DNA of 6,204 nt from an uncultured Ilumatobacter sp. (GTDB lineage: Bacteria > Actinomycetota > Acidimicrobiia > Acidimicrobiales > Ilumatobacteraceae): contig CALICC010000308.1 of assembly GCA_938049325.1 (NCBI GenBank), positions 1-6,204 on the forward strand, written 5' to 3'. Made by a program: the position numbers and the translations under genes. Below the pieces are notes generated by a model. That model saw only the letters and a program-made list of their open reading frames with translations, did not search any database and was not told the origin of the DNA. Numbering within the stretch: the first letter of the stretch is position 1; each line of letters starts with the position of its first letter. Of the stretch, positions 1 to 5,973 are shown in pieces.

Positions 1-163
1 GGGTGATGAGGAGGTAGGCCAGCAGCACGAGCGCGACGACAGCAAGGAACCGTTTGATCCATCGAGCGACCTTGCTGCCCGTCGAGTCCGGATCGCCCTC
101 CGACCCGATGATCCCCTCGACCACGTCGGCGTCGTGTTGCGCCAGATCTTCCGTGATGGTCAC
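1..163 (-). CDS. Probable sugar ABC transporter permease (MalF-type), N-terminal fragment
   Basis: This is the start of a gene that continues beyond the left edge; 54 codons are visible. The start is GTG at 163-161, chosen because a GGGGA Shine-Dalgarno (171-175) sits 7 nt upstream. The visible protein begins VTITEDLAQHDADV, a hydrophilic acidic stretch. A basic patch follows (K31, R34, K37, R38), then a hydrophobic run from about residue 39 (FLAVVALVLLAYLLIT) that looks like the first transmembrane helix, with the N-terminus inside. A cytoplasmic tail followed by TM1 suits MalF-type permeases, which form the membrane channel of sugar importers with a MalG-type partner. The assignment rests mainly on position, directly downstream of and co-oriented with the binding-protein gene. 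The signature EAA loop is not in the window, so the family is an inference; a different membrane protein is possible. Confidence 0.62.
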   Translation of the reverse strand, partial: MTITEDLAQHDADVVEGIIGSEGDPDSTGSKVARWIKRFLAVVALVLLAYLLIT

Positions 164-170
164 GTCAGCT

Positions 171-175
171 TCCCC
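171..175 (-). promoter_or_regulatory. Ribosome binding site of the permease gene
   Basis: GGGGA on the minus strand, 7 nt before the GTG at 163. It decides the start, because the nearby ATG on the same strand (around 176) is in another frame and soon meets a stop. Confidence 0.55.
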
Positions 176-203
176 ATTTCTCCGAGTTCCCCAGTGTTCG
201 ATA

Positions 204-229
204 CTTCCACACCGTCGAACGGGTGGAAG
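204..229 (-). promoter_or_regulatory. Intercistronic stem-loop 2 between binding protein and permease genes
   Basis: Arms CTTCCAC (204-210) and GTGGAAG (223-229) pair over 7 bp. Inside them CCGT (212-215) pairs with ACGG (219-222) around a CGA loop, with A211 bulged. No T-rich run follows on the minus strand, so this is not a classical intrinsic terminator. It lies 3 nt beyond a longer hairpin (233-269), and the pair fills much of the 161-bp gap between the two genes. Stem-loops here commonly protect the upstream binding-protein message and reduce read-through into the permease genes; that role is inferred. Confidence 0.5.
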
Positions 230-232
230 ACG

Positions 233-269
233 TCGGAGGGCGCCGACACCAGGTGCCGGCGCCCTCCGA
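233..269 (-). promoter_or_regulatory. Intercistronic stem-loop 1, GC-rich 13-bp perfect stem downstream of the binding-protein gene
   Basis: TCGGAGGGCGCCG (233-245) is perfectly complementary to CGGCGCCCTCCGA (257-269). The 11-nt interval can add a CAC/GTG pairing after one A-C mismatch. It begins 55 nt past the binding-protein stop. There is no U-tract on either strand, so it could be a U-less partial terminator or an mRNA-stabilising hairpin. The location between an SBP and its permease fits the usual need for much more binding protein than permease. Confidence 0.65.
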
Positions 270-324
270 TCGCATGTCGCCTGCTCCCCAAAACTCAGGG
301 ATTGTGCGACGGGTGTTCAGTTGC

Positions 325-1758
325 TCAGCTCGGCCATGACGCTTCGATGGCGTCAGCAGCTGCCTGTGCGTCCTGGTCGCCGTTGACGGCGGAGGTGCCT
401 TCGGTCCAGAAGGTGCCGGCGCCGACGTCAGCGGGCATGAGGTCAGAAGCGTCGAAGCGGACGATCGAGGCGCTCGCCAGGATCTCCAGGAACGACTGCT
501 CGAGCGGCTGGTAGACGCTCTCGTCCTGACCGATCGCAGCGGAGAGGAAGCCTGACAGCGCAGCGCCGCCACCCTTCAGCTCCTGCTGTGCGACCTGACG
601 TGCCTCGGCGTAGTCAGGCGTCGACATGTAGGCGAGGAGGTCGTGGACCTCGGGGCGCTCGTTGAACGCAGCTGCCAGCGTGCCTGCACCCAACACCGGC
701 GCATCGCCGTTGATGTCGGGGAAGTAGAACACGTCGACTGCAGCATCGGAGCCATCAGCGAAGGCGGTGCCTTCGGGGATGAATGCCGAGTAGAACGAAG
801 CCTGACGGTGCATGAAGCAGTCGCCATCAACGAGCGGCTGGCCGTTGTCTTGGAACGCCGTTGCGGCGATCGTGCCGGAGCTGGCGAAGACGGTGTCTTC
901 GTTCCAGAGGTCCAGAACGGTCTGCATCGACTCGACGATCTGCGGGTCGTTGAACGGGATCTCGTGGCTGACCCACTGGTCGTACACGTCGGGGCCGTGC
1001 TGGCGAAGGACCATGTCCTCGACCCAGTCGGTGTAGGTCCAACCCGTTGCCGGGCCCGACTCGATGCCGACACACAGTGCCTTGGCGCCGCCGTCTTCGG
1101 TGATCTGCGTCACGAGCGCAGTGAATTCGTCGAACGTCGTGGGCACGGTGTACCCGGCGGCTTCGAAGGCTGCGGGCTGGTACCAGACGAGGGACTTGAG
1201 GTCAGCCTTGACCGGCACGCCGTACTGCGTGCCGTCCACGTTGCCGAACACGGTCCATGCTTCGGACCAGTTCTCGGCCGTTGCAGTTGCTGCGCCGTCG
1301 GCGAGCGCCTTCACGTCACCCGCACGAGCGAACTCGGCCAGCTTGCCCGGCTGCGGGAAGATGGACACGTCGGGCGGGTTGCCGCCAGCGAGCTGGGTGT
1401 TGATGTTGGTCTCCCATGCGGCGTCGCCGAGGTAGACGACTTCCACACCGTTCTCTTCACCCCAGGCGCCCAGGACTTGCTGGATCGCGCCGGCTTCGGA
1501 GTCATCGCGCTCCGGGCCGGTGACGATGATTTCGTCGCCGGTGCGCTCGAGGACGACAGGCGGCGGCTCTTCTTCGACCACGGCCTCTTCTTCGGCGACG
1601 GTGTCGTCGGTTTCCTCAGCGACGGTGTCTTCGGTCTCTTCGCCCGCCGGTGCGTCAGTGGTTTCACTTTCGCCCTCGGTGCCGTCGCTGCCGCACGCGG
1701 CAACGACGAGTGCCAGCGTGACTGGCAGGGCAGCGAGCTTGATGCTGCTTTTCTTCAT
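325..1758 (-). CDS. Extracellular solute-binding lipoprotein of a carbohydrate ABC importer (SBP_bac_1/MalE type)
   Basis: 477 residues. It is predicted to capture a sugar or glycoside outside the membrane and deliver it to the permease encoded downstream. The signal peptide is a lipoprotein one: MKKSS, a hydrophobic core, then the lipobox VAAC with the acylated Cys at residue 22. Residues 25-64 form a very acidic linker (19 Asp/Glu, no Lys/Arg) containing a tandem 8-residue repeat, followed by PPP at 65-67. The folded domain runs from about residue 75 to the end. It shows family-typical stretches: NINTQLAGGNPPDVSIFPQP (119-138), the YGVPVKADLKSLVWYQPAAF region (179-198), and a C-terminal helical part ending WTEGTSAVNGDQDA. 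Cys229 and Cys314 are the only Cys in the mature domain and could form a disulfide. The start is fixed by AGGGGGAG four nt before the ATG. The gene has its own promoter and operator-like site upstream. The substrate cannot be read from sequence; alpha-glucosides or oligosaccharides are typical of this family. Confidence 0.93.
   Translation of the reverse strand: MKKSSIKLAALPVTLALVVAACGSDGTEGESETTDAPAGEETEDTVAEETDDTVAEEEAVVEEEPPPVVLERTGDEIIVTGPERDDSEAGAIQQVLGAWGEENGVEVVYLGDAAWETNINTQLAGGNPPDVSIFPQPGKLAEFARAGDVKALADGAATATAENWSEAWTVFGNVDGTQYGVPVKADLKSLVWYQPAAFEAAGYTVPTTFDEFTALVTQITEDGGAKALCVGIESGPATGWTYTDWVEDMVLRQHGPDVYDQWVSHEIPFNDPQIVESMQTVLDLWNEDTVFASSGTIAATAFQDNGQPLVDGDCFMHRQASFYSAFIPEGTAFADGSDAAVDVFYFPDINGDAPVLGAGTLAAAFNERPEVHDLLAYMSTPDYAEARQVAQQELKGGGAALSGFLSAAIGQDESVYQPLEQSFLEILASASIVRFDASDLMPADVGAGTFWTEGTSAVNGDQDAQAAADAIEASWPS
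1595..1642 (-). repeat. Tandem 24-bp repeat inside the acidic linker of the binding protein
   Basis: Two adjacent 24-bp units (1595-1618 and 1619-1642) are largely identical at a 24-base offset, for example gcgacggtgtcgtcggt against gcgacggtgtcttcggt. They encode EDTVAEET and DDTVAEEE. The period is exactly 8 codons, so the duplication keeps frame and lengthens the spacer between lipid anchor and ligand-binding domain. Confidence 0.7.
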
Positions 1759-1762
1759 GGTT

Positions 1763-1770
1763 CTCCCCCT
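1763..1770 (-). promoter_or_regulatory. Strong ribosome binding site of the binding-protein gene
   Basis: AGGGGGAG on the minus strand ends 4 nt before the ATG at 1758. It is the strongest Shine-Dalgarno in the window, matching the high expression expected of a binding protein, and it fixes the start of the lipoprotein signal peptide. Confidence 0.75.
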
Positions 1771-1790
1771 ATGGAGTTGTTGGTCATCGG

Positions 1791-1796
1791 ATTGTA
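1791..1796 (-). promoter_or_regulatory. Predicted -10 box of the binding-protein/permease operon
   Basis: TACAAT on the minus strand, one mismatch from TATAAT, lies 32 nt before the start codon. The transcription start would be near 1784. No good -35 is present at the usual spacing; that position is occupied by the palindromic operator (1801-1820), so a bound repressor would occlude polymerase. Confidence 0.5.
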
Positions 1797-1800
1797 CCCG

Positions 1801-1820
1801 ATGTGTAAACGCTTACATAT
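1801..1820. promoter_or_regulatory. LacI-family operator upstream of the binding-protein gene
   Basis: The near-palindrome ATGTGTAAACGCTTACATAT is centred on CG at 1810/1811. Eight of ten base pairs are symmetric, and the core is TGTAA-ACGC-TTACA (1804-1817). A central CG with A/T-rich half-sites is the hallmark of LacI/GalR-type operators, where the hinge helix Leu intercalates at the central CpG. The site abuts the predicted -10 box. The same core, with two changes, recurs in front of the adjacent repressor gene, supporting that this repressor binds both. Confidence 0.8.
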
Positions 1821-1878
1821 GTAGGCACCAACGTCAAGTGCAGCGAGCGAGTGCAGCGGTGACGACGACTGCAGGAGC
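1821..1878. other. Intergenic remainder between repressor stop and operator; short direct repeat
   Basis: This stretch has no gene. It contains the 9-bp sequence AGTGCAGCG twice (starting just outside at 1837-1845, and at 1850-1858; 13-bp period) and a TTGACG on the minus strand (1832-1837) too far from the TACAAT box (35 nt) to be its -35. No terminator hairpin with a T-run is visible after the repressor gene, so read-through into the transporter genes is possible. Confidence 0.4.
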
Positions 1879-2967
1879 TCAGGTTGCGTTCGGCGGCCCG
1901 GTCGTCGCGCGCACGATCAATTCGAGCTCGGGGCGGTGTACGAACGAGGCGTTCGTCGCCGAACCGGCGTTGGGTTCGGCCTCCATCGAGGCCAACAACA
2001 ATCGTGCCGCGCGAGCGCCGTGGTCCACCACCGGCTGGCGAATCGTCGTGAGGTCGATGACGGAGGAGAACTCGTGGTCGTCGACACCGATGATCGAGAC
2101 GTCGATCCCAGGATTCAAGCCGGCCGACTTCATCGCGGTCACCGCGCCGAAGGCCATCTCATCGGACATGGCAAACACGGCGGTCGGTGAGTGCGGGTGC
2201 GCGAGTAGATCGTTCATTGCCTCGACGCCGTCGGCCACGCTGAAGTTGCCGTTGGCCACGAGCCCGGGATCCAGGCTGATGCCACGGGCATCGAGCTCCT
2301 GCTCGAAGCCTCGGCGGCGAGACTTCGGGACGTCGAAGTTCATCGGATCGTCGGCGAGCCCGCCGATGATCGCGAGACGCTCATGGCCGAGGCCGAGCAA
2401 GTGTTCCGCAGCGATCCGACCGACGTGTTCGTCATCGATGCACACCGCAGGGTGACCATGGACGCTCCGTCCAACAGTGGCGAGCCCGACATTGCGCCGC
2501 TCGAGCGACGCGACCTGTTCGGGGGTGATGCGCACATCAACCAAGATGAGACCGTCGGCGCGTCGTTCGATCTGGCGGTCCTCGTCGAGGAGGCGATTGC
2601 GCGCCTCGTCGTTCGAGAGTCCGATGACCTGGAACTCGAGCCCCGCATCGGCGCACACCGCCTCGGCGCCCGCCATCACCGTCGAGAAGTACCAGCTGTT
2701 GATGATGGGGACCGCAACGATGACCGTTCCGGTCCGCCCGGCCGCCAGCCGTGACGCGGCGGGGTCCGGTCGATACGACATCGACGTTGCCACCTCACGA
2801 ACTCGGGCGCGAGTCGACTCGGCGACGTTCGGCAACCCGCGGAGTGCCCGGCTCACCGTTGCCACCGACACGTTGGCTGCCGAGGCAACATCTTCGATGG
2901 TGGCCCGACGGTCGCTACTCATCGAAGTCTCGCGCCGTGGCGCCTCGTCGCTCGTCCTCGTCGTCAT
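1879..2967 (-). CDS. LacI/GalR-family transcriptional regulator
   Basis: 362 residues from the ATG at 2967. It is a sugar-responsive DNA-binding repressor that probably controls the adjacent ABC importer and itself. Residues 23-42 (TIEDVASAANVSVATVSRAL) are the canonical LacI helix-turn-helix. The hinge helix is around residues 68-78, with DPAASRLAAGRTG and the Leu that inserts into the central CpG (L74). From about residue 81 to 350 there is a periplasmic-binding-protein-like effector domain, including SIIGVDDHEFSS and the TTIRQPVVDHGARAARLLL region near the C-terminus. The length is normal for the family, plus about 20 extra polar residues before the HTH. Start choice: AGGGG (2974-2978) lies 6 nt before this ATG. 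A GTG three bases further upstream (2970) is too close to that RBS, and an internal ATG at 2922 lacks an RBS. The effector is unknown. Confidence 0.95.
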   Translation of the reverse strand: MTTRTSDEAPRRETSMSSDRRATIEDVASAANVSVATVSRALRGLPNVAESTRARVREVATSMSYRPDPAASRLAAGRTGTVIVAVPIINSWYFSTVMAGAEAVCADAGLEFQVIGLSNDEARNRLLDEDRQIERRADGLILVDVRITPEQVASLERRNVGLATVGRSVHGHPAVCIDDEHVGRIAAEHLLGLGHERLAIIGGLADDPMNFDVPKSRRRGFEQELDARGISLDPGLVANGNFSVADGVEAMNDLLAHPHSPTAVFAMSDEMAFGAVTAMKSAGLNPGIDVSIIGVDDHEFSSVIDLTTIRQPVVDHGARAARLLLASMEAEPNAGSATNASFVHRPELELIVRATTGPPNAT

Positions 2968-2973
2968 CACAAG

Positions 2974-2978
2974 CCCCT
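2974..2978 (-). promoter_or_regulatory. Ribosome binding site of the LacI-family regulator
   Basis: AGGGG on the minus strand, with 6 nt to the ATG at 2967 but only 3 nt to the in-frame GTG at 2970. It favours the ATG as the start. Confidence 0.55.
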
Positions 2979-2991
2979 GTCGCCGACGATG

Positions 2992-2997
2992 AGTGTA
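2992..2997 (-). promoter_or_regulatory. Predicted -10 box of the regulator gene, overlapped by its operator
   Basis: TACACT on the minus strand fits TANNNT and is placed to give a start near 2985 and an approximately 18-nt leader containing the RBS. Four of its bases lie inside the operator-like palindrome, which would give negative autoregulation. No convincing -35 is seen. Confidence 0.4.
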
Positions 2998-3007
2998 AGC
3001 GCTTCCA
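2994..3007. promoter_or_regulatory. LacI-family operator in the repressor/deoC divergent intergenic region
   Basis: TGTAAGCGCTTCCA is centred on CG at 3000/3001. Twelve of its 14 positions equal the site at 1804-1817, and six of seven half-site pairs are symmetric. It lies 26 nt upstream of the repressor ATG and 35 nt upstream of the favoured deoC start, so it can act on the repressor promoter directly and possibly on deoC from about -36 to -49. Confidence 0.72.
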
Positions 3008-3030
3008 TCGCGTGTGGCCGCATGGGGCGC

Positions 3031-3036
3031 TACGTT
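3031..3036 (+). promoter_or_regulatory. Predicted -10 box for deoC (possible leaderless transcript)
   Basis: TACGTT fits the actinobacterial TANNNT pattern and ends 6 nt before the ATG at 3043, so transcription would begin at or next to the A of the start codon. There is no good Shine-Dalgarno before that ATG. No clear -35 is seen. Confidence 0.35.
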
Positions 3037-3042
3037 CGGGCA

Positions 3043-3819
3043 ATGGCCGATGATCAGGCAGCTTCGCAGTCGGTGTCCGCGTCGCTCGCGGCTCGCGTCA
3101 TCTCACTGATCGACCTCACCGATCTCGATGACGAGCACCGACCCGATGGCATCGAATCTCTCGTCGCACGCGCGATCCAACACGAGACGGCCGCGGTGTG
3201 CGTGTGGCCCGAGTACGTCGAGCGAGTCGCGGAGGCGATCCGGCGCGCCGAGCGTGAGTCGGCTGCATCGATCCGAGTCGCGACCGTCGTGAACTTCCCG
3301 GCCGGTGACGACGACATCGTGGCAACCGTCGCTCTCGCATCCCAGGCGCTCGATGACCGCGCCGACGAGATCGATCTCGTGTTGCCGTATCGCTCGTTCC
3401 TCGCCGACGACGTTGCGCATCCTCGCGCGATGGTCGAAGCGGTGGCAGAGTGCGTCCATGGGACCGGAGCGCACCTCAAAGTGATCCTCGAGACGGGGGA
3501 GTTGCGCCACCCGGAGGCGATCAAACGTGCGAGCCAGCTTGCGATCGAGTCGGGCGCCGACTTCATCAAGACCTCGACGGGTAAGACGTCGGTCGGCGCG
3601 ACGCTCGAGGCGGTCGAGGCAATGGCAGAGGTCATCGCGACCGCGAGCCGGCCGATTGGACTCAAGCCATCGGGCGGGATCCGAACGGTCGAGGATGCGG
3701 CTCGCTACCTTCGCGTCGTCGACGACCAGCTCGGTGTTGGCTGGGCGACTCCGTTGACGTTCAGATTTGGTGCAAGCAGCCTGCTCGACGACGCTCTCGC
3801 TGCGCTCGCCCCATCGTGA
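3043..3819 (+). CDS. deoC: 2-deoxyribose-5-phosphate aldolase (DERA), E. coli-type DeoC
   Basis: 258 residues. The cytosolic class I aldolase cleaves 2-deoxy-D-ribose 5-phosphate to glyceraldehyde 3-phosphate and acetaldehyde, the last step of deoxynucleoside catabolism. It forms a single TIM barrel and all key residues are present: Asp111 in DEIDLVLPY (E. coli Asp102), Schiff-base Lys176 in DFIKTSTGK (E. coli Lys167) and Lys208 in IGLKPSGGIRT (E. coli Lys201). The opening SLIDLTDLDD, the RVATVVNFPAGDDDI stretch and the closing RFGASSLLDDALAAL match the longer enterobacterial-type DeoC rather than the short ~220-residue type. Start choice: the ATG at 3043 fits this length. An in-frame ATG at 2989 would put the operator inside the coding region and add 18 unrelated residues; one at 3022 also lacks an RBS. 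The gene is divergent from the LacI-family gene, and the ATPase gene follows after 10 nt, indicating an operon. Confidence 0.95.
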   Translation: MADDQAASQSVSASLAARVISLIDLTDLDDEHRPDGIESLVARAIQHETAAVCVWPEYVERVAEAIRRAERESAASIRVATVVNFPAGDDDIVATVALASQALDDRADEIDLVLPYRSFLADDVAHPRAMVEAVAECVHGTGAHLKVILETGELRHPEAIKRASQLAIESGADFIKTSTGKTSVGATLEAVEAMAEVIATASRPIGLKPSGGIRTVEDAARYLRVVDDQLGVGWATPLTFRFGASSLLDDALAALAPS

Positions 3820-3823
3820 GAGG
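3818..3823 (+). promoter_or_regulatory. Ribosome binding site of the ATPase gene, overlapping the deoC stop
   Basis: GAGAGG, beginning within the deoC TGA, sits 6 nt before the ATG at 3830. It decides the start of the ATPase and suggests translational coupling with deoC. Confidence 0.75.
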
Positions 3824-3829
3824 TTGCCG

Positions 3830-5965
3830 ATGCGGCTGGTAGCGCGCGACGGTGACCTCGCACGGGCGATCGAACTGGCCGCGGTCCCGGGCATCGTGTC
3901 GCTGGTTGGCCGACCCGGCGTCGGAACGTCATCGCTGGCGGCGGCGCTCGTCGCTGCAAGTGCACCCGACTTCGCGGTGATCAGAACCTGCCAGCTCGAA
4001 GTGCTCGCCGACGAATCGCTCATCGAGGCCGTGGTCGCCGATGTGGTCGGTGCAACGACGGAGCTGGGGATCGAACCGGTCGATGCACTTGTCTCGGCGT
4101 TCCTCGGGCGGCGCGCACTCCTGGTGCTCGATCATGTCGGGCAAATCGTCGGCGCCGCTGGACGCCTTGCGTTGCGGCTCGTCGAGGCCTGCCCGCTGCT
4201 CACCATCGTCGTGACGACCACCCAGCGGTTGCAGGTCGTCGGCGAATCGGTGCTGTCGATCGAACCGCTCGCCAGCCCCGAAGCCGCATATGCGGTTGCC
4301 CGACGAGCGCAAGCCGTCGGTCCGGTACCCGATGATTTCGCGGAGCTGTGGGACGTCATCGGAGGACTCCCGCGCGCCTTGCAAATGGTTGGTGCGCGCG
4401 CCGAGCAGCGGTCGTGGGCGGAGGCCGCGCGCGACATCGGCGAACGGGTCCAAAACCAGGGCGGGCGACGGCGCGATGTGCTCGCCGTCGTGGTCGACTG
4501 GTCGTACGAGCTGCTGAGCGACGAGGCGCGATTCGTGTGCGACCGCCTCTCCGTGTTCGAGTCCGGATGGGTGATCGGTGGAGCGATGGCGGTTGCTGGA
4601 CCGCGCCTCGAGGACGACATCGCAAGCCTCGGTGGTCTCGATGAGAATTCGGCCGACCCGCTCACCCGCAGTGGCGTTGCCGACCAGCATGTCGAGCGGG
4701 TGACCGAGCTCCTCGACGAGCTCGAGCGTGCAGCCCTGGTCCTGCGGATGCCCGGCGCGTCGGGCGTGCGATGGGTGATGCCCGAGGCGCTTCGTCATCA
4801 CGGCCAGCGACGGCTGGCCGAACAGGGGGAACGTACGGCGGTGCGCGACGCGCATCTTGCGCACGTCACCGCCGAGGCTCGTATCGCGCACGGTGTCTGT
4901 CGGGGCCGCGAACTCGAGGCCGGCGTTGCCCGCTTCGACATCGAGTGGGACAACTTTCGCGCGGCGATGGACTGGGCGATCGCGGCGCAGCGAGTCTCGG
5001 CGGTCGACGAGTTGTTTCGCGTCCTCGACATCGCGATGTGGTGGTTGCCGCGACGAGAAGTCGTGTTGTGGGGGCGACGCGCGGCGAGTCGAGCGGAGGC
5101 AACCGGGGCGGGGATCGGTGCGTCGACGCGCAGGTGTCTCGCGATTGGTGAGGCAGCCGCGGGCGACCACGAACGAGCGCTTCGCGCCAACTTGCTCGCC
5201 ATCGACACGGCGCAGTCATCGGAGGACCGGAGTTGGGCGCGCCATTTCGCGGCCGCCGCATCGGTCGAGCTCGGCCGGCTGTCCGACGCGGCAGGACTCC
5301 TCGACGCGATGATCGCCGAGCCGCCGTCCAGCGACATGGACGCAGCGGTTCAGCTCGCCGCGCACGCGGCGCTCAAGTTCACGACCGGACGGCTCGACGA
5401 ACGAGCGACGATGCAAACGCTCGACCGAGCGCGCGCGTTGGCGACGTCATCGAAGAGTTCGCTCGCTCGTGCCCACGTGCTCAGATACTGCAGCGACGTG
5501 GAGGCTGCCCTCGGGCACCAGGACCGCGCGGAGGCCCTCCTCGCCGACGCGGTGGCGGAGTCGCGTCGAGACGGCGTCGAAGCGTTCGAGGCCGAGGCGG
5601 TGCGCTGGCAGGTCGGCGTGTCGGGTGTCGTCGGTCTCAGCGGAGCGGTGTCGGCCATGGCATCGTGGGGCGACGCGCCCGCGCTGCGGAGTGAATCGTT
5701 CGTGCTCGAAGCGTTGGGCATCAACTTGGTCGAGCTCGGCTTCGCCGAGGATGGCGCGCTGCTTCTCGGACACCTTCAGTCGGATCCGGTGCGGCGGGCC
5801 AGTACCGAGCATCGGCGGCCGCGTGCCGAAGACGAGTGTGCGCGGTCCCGGCGAGCTCCGGTTCGGTGGGCGACAGGTCGCGAGACGTCTCGCGACGACG
5901 TGATCGATTTCGCCCGGTCGGCCGCTGTGGCAGCGATGAGCGCGTCGGGCAGGCTTGCTCGCTGA
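3830..5965 (+). CDS. NB-ARC/AfsR-like ATPase with helical-repeat C-terminal half and a Lys-less P-loop
   Basis: 711 residues. The start follows GAGAGG; an upstream in-frame GTG at 3767 lies inside deoC. The opening MRLVARDGDLARA corresponds to the usual phosphate-binding entry of STAND-type NTPases. The P-loop is GRPGVGTSS (27-35), with Thr33 where the invariant Lys is expected. Walker B is ALLVLDHV (Asp101), a sensor-like stretch is VVTTTQRL (127-134), and GGLPRAL (178-184) is the conserved GLPLAL-type motif. Winged-helix-like features follow: VVDWSYELLSDEARFVCDRL (221-240) and LSVFESGW. DIEWDNFRAAMDWAI (370-384) marks the entry to a region of TPR-like helices (about 370-650). The C-terminus ends in ATGRETSRDDVIDFA, the normal tail of COG3903-like proteins, so the gene looks complete. 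There is no SARP, LuxR or cyclase domain. It is likely a regulatory or signalling scaffold; ligand and partner are unknown. It is co-transcribed with deoC. Confidence 0.85.
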   Translation: MRLVARDGDLARAIELAAVPGIVSLVGRPGVGTSSLAAALVAASAPDFAVIRTCQLEVLADESLIEAVVADVVGATTELGIEPVDALVSAFLGRRALLVLDHVGQIVGAAGRLALRLVEACPLLTIVVTTTQRLQVVGESVLSIEPLASPEAAYAVARRAQAVGPVPDDFAELWDVIGGLPRALQMVGARAEQRSWAEAARDIGERVQNQGGRRRDVLAVVVDWSYELLSDEARFVCDRLSVFESGWVIGGAMAVAGPRLEDDIASLGGLDENSADPLTRSGVADQHVERVTELLDELERAALVLRMPGASGVRWVMPEALRHHGQRRLAEQGERTAVRDAHLAHVTAEARIAHGVCRGRELEAGVARFDIEWDNFRAAMDWAIAAQRVSAVDELFRVLDIAMWWLPRREVVLWGRRAASRAEATGAGIGASTRRCLAIGEAAAGDHERALRANLLAIDTAQSSEDRSWARHFAAAASVELGRLSDAAGLLDAMIAEPPSSDMDAAVQLAAHAALKFTTGRLDERATMQTLDRARALATSSKSSLARAHVLRYCSDVEAALGHQDRAEALLADAVAESRRDGVEAFEAEAVRWQVGVSGVVGLSGAVSAMASWGDAPALRSESFVLEALGINLVELGFAEDGALLLGHLQSDPVRRASTEHRRPRAEDECARSRRAPVRWATGRETSRDDVIDFARSAAVAAMSASGRLAR

Positions 5966-5973
5966 CTTCCTTG

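Noticed and set aside
1595..1642. Short tandem repeat as a CRISPR or regulatory iteron
   Set aside because: Only two adjacent in-frame coding units without spacers; it is explained by duplication in the acidic linker.
643..1824. 393-residue open frame on the plus strand opposite the binding-protein gene
   Set aside because: It is antisense to a clear lipoprotein SBP, has no recognisable domain and reflects the high-GC codon pattern; it also runs through the promoter and operator.
2989..3042. Upstream in-frame start for deoC at 2989
   Set aside because: It would make the LacI operator and the -10-like box coding and add 18 residues not seen in DeoC; no RBS precedes it.
3929..5170. 413-residue open frame on the minus strand opposite the ATPase, and a 306-residue one at 3103-4023 opposite deoC
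   Set aside because: Both are shadows of well-supported genes, Arg/Ser/His-rich with no family features.
5770..5900. Possible frameshift near the ATPase C-terminus, where the sequence is Arg-rich (residues about 654-680)
   Set aside because: The downstream tail ATGRETSRDDVIDFA in the same frame is family-like, and no other frame restores a better match, so the frame appears intact.
5600..5965. LuxR-type HTH at the ATPase C-terminus
   Set aside because: No LTxRExEVL-like or xNxEIAxxL-like motif is present; the protein ends in a COG3903-style tail.
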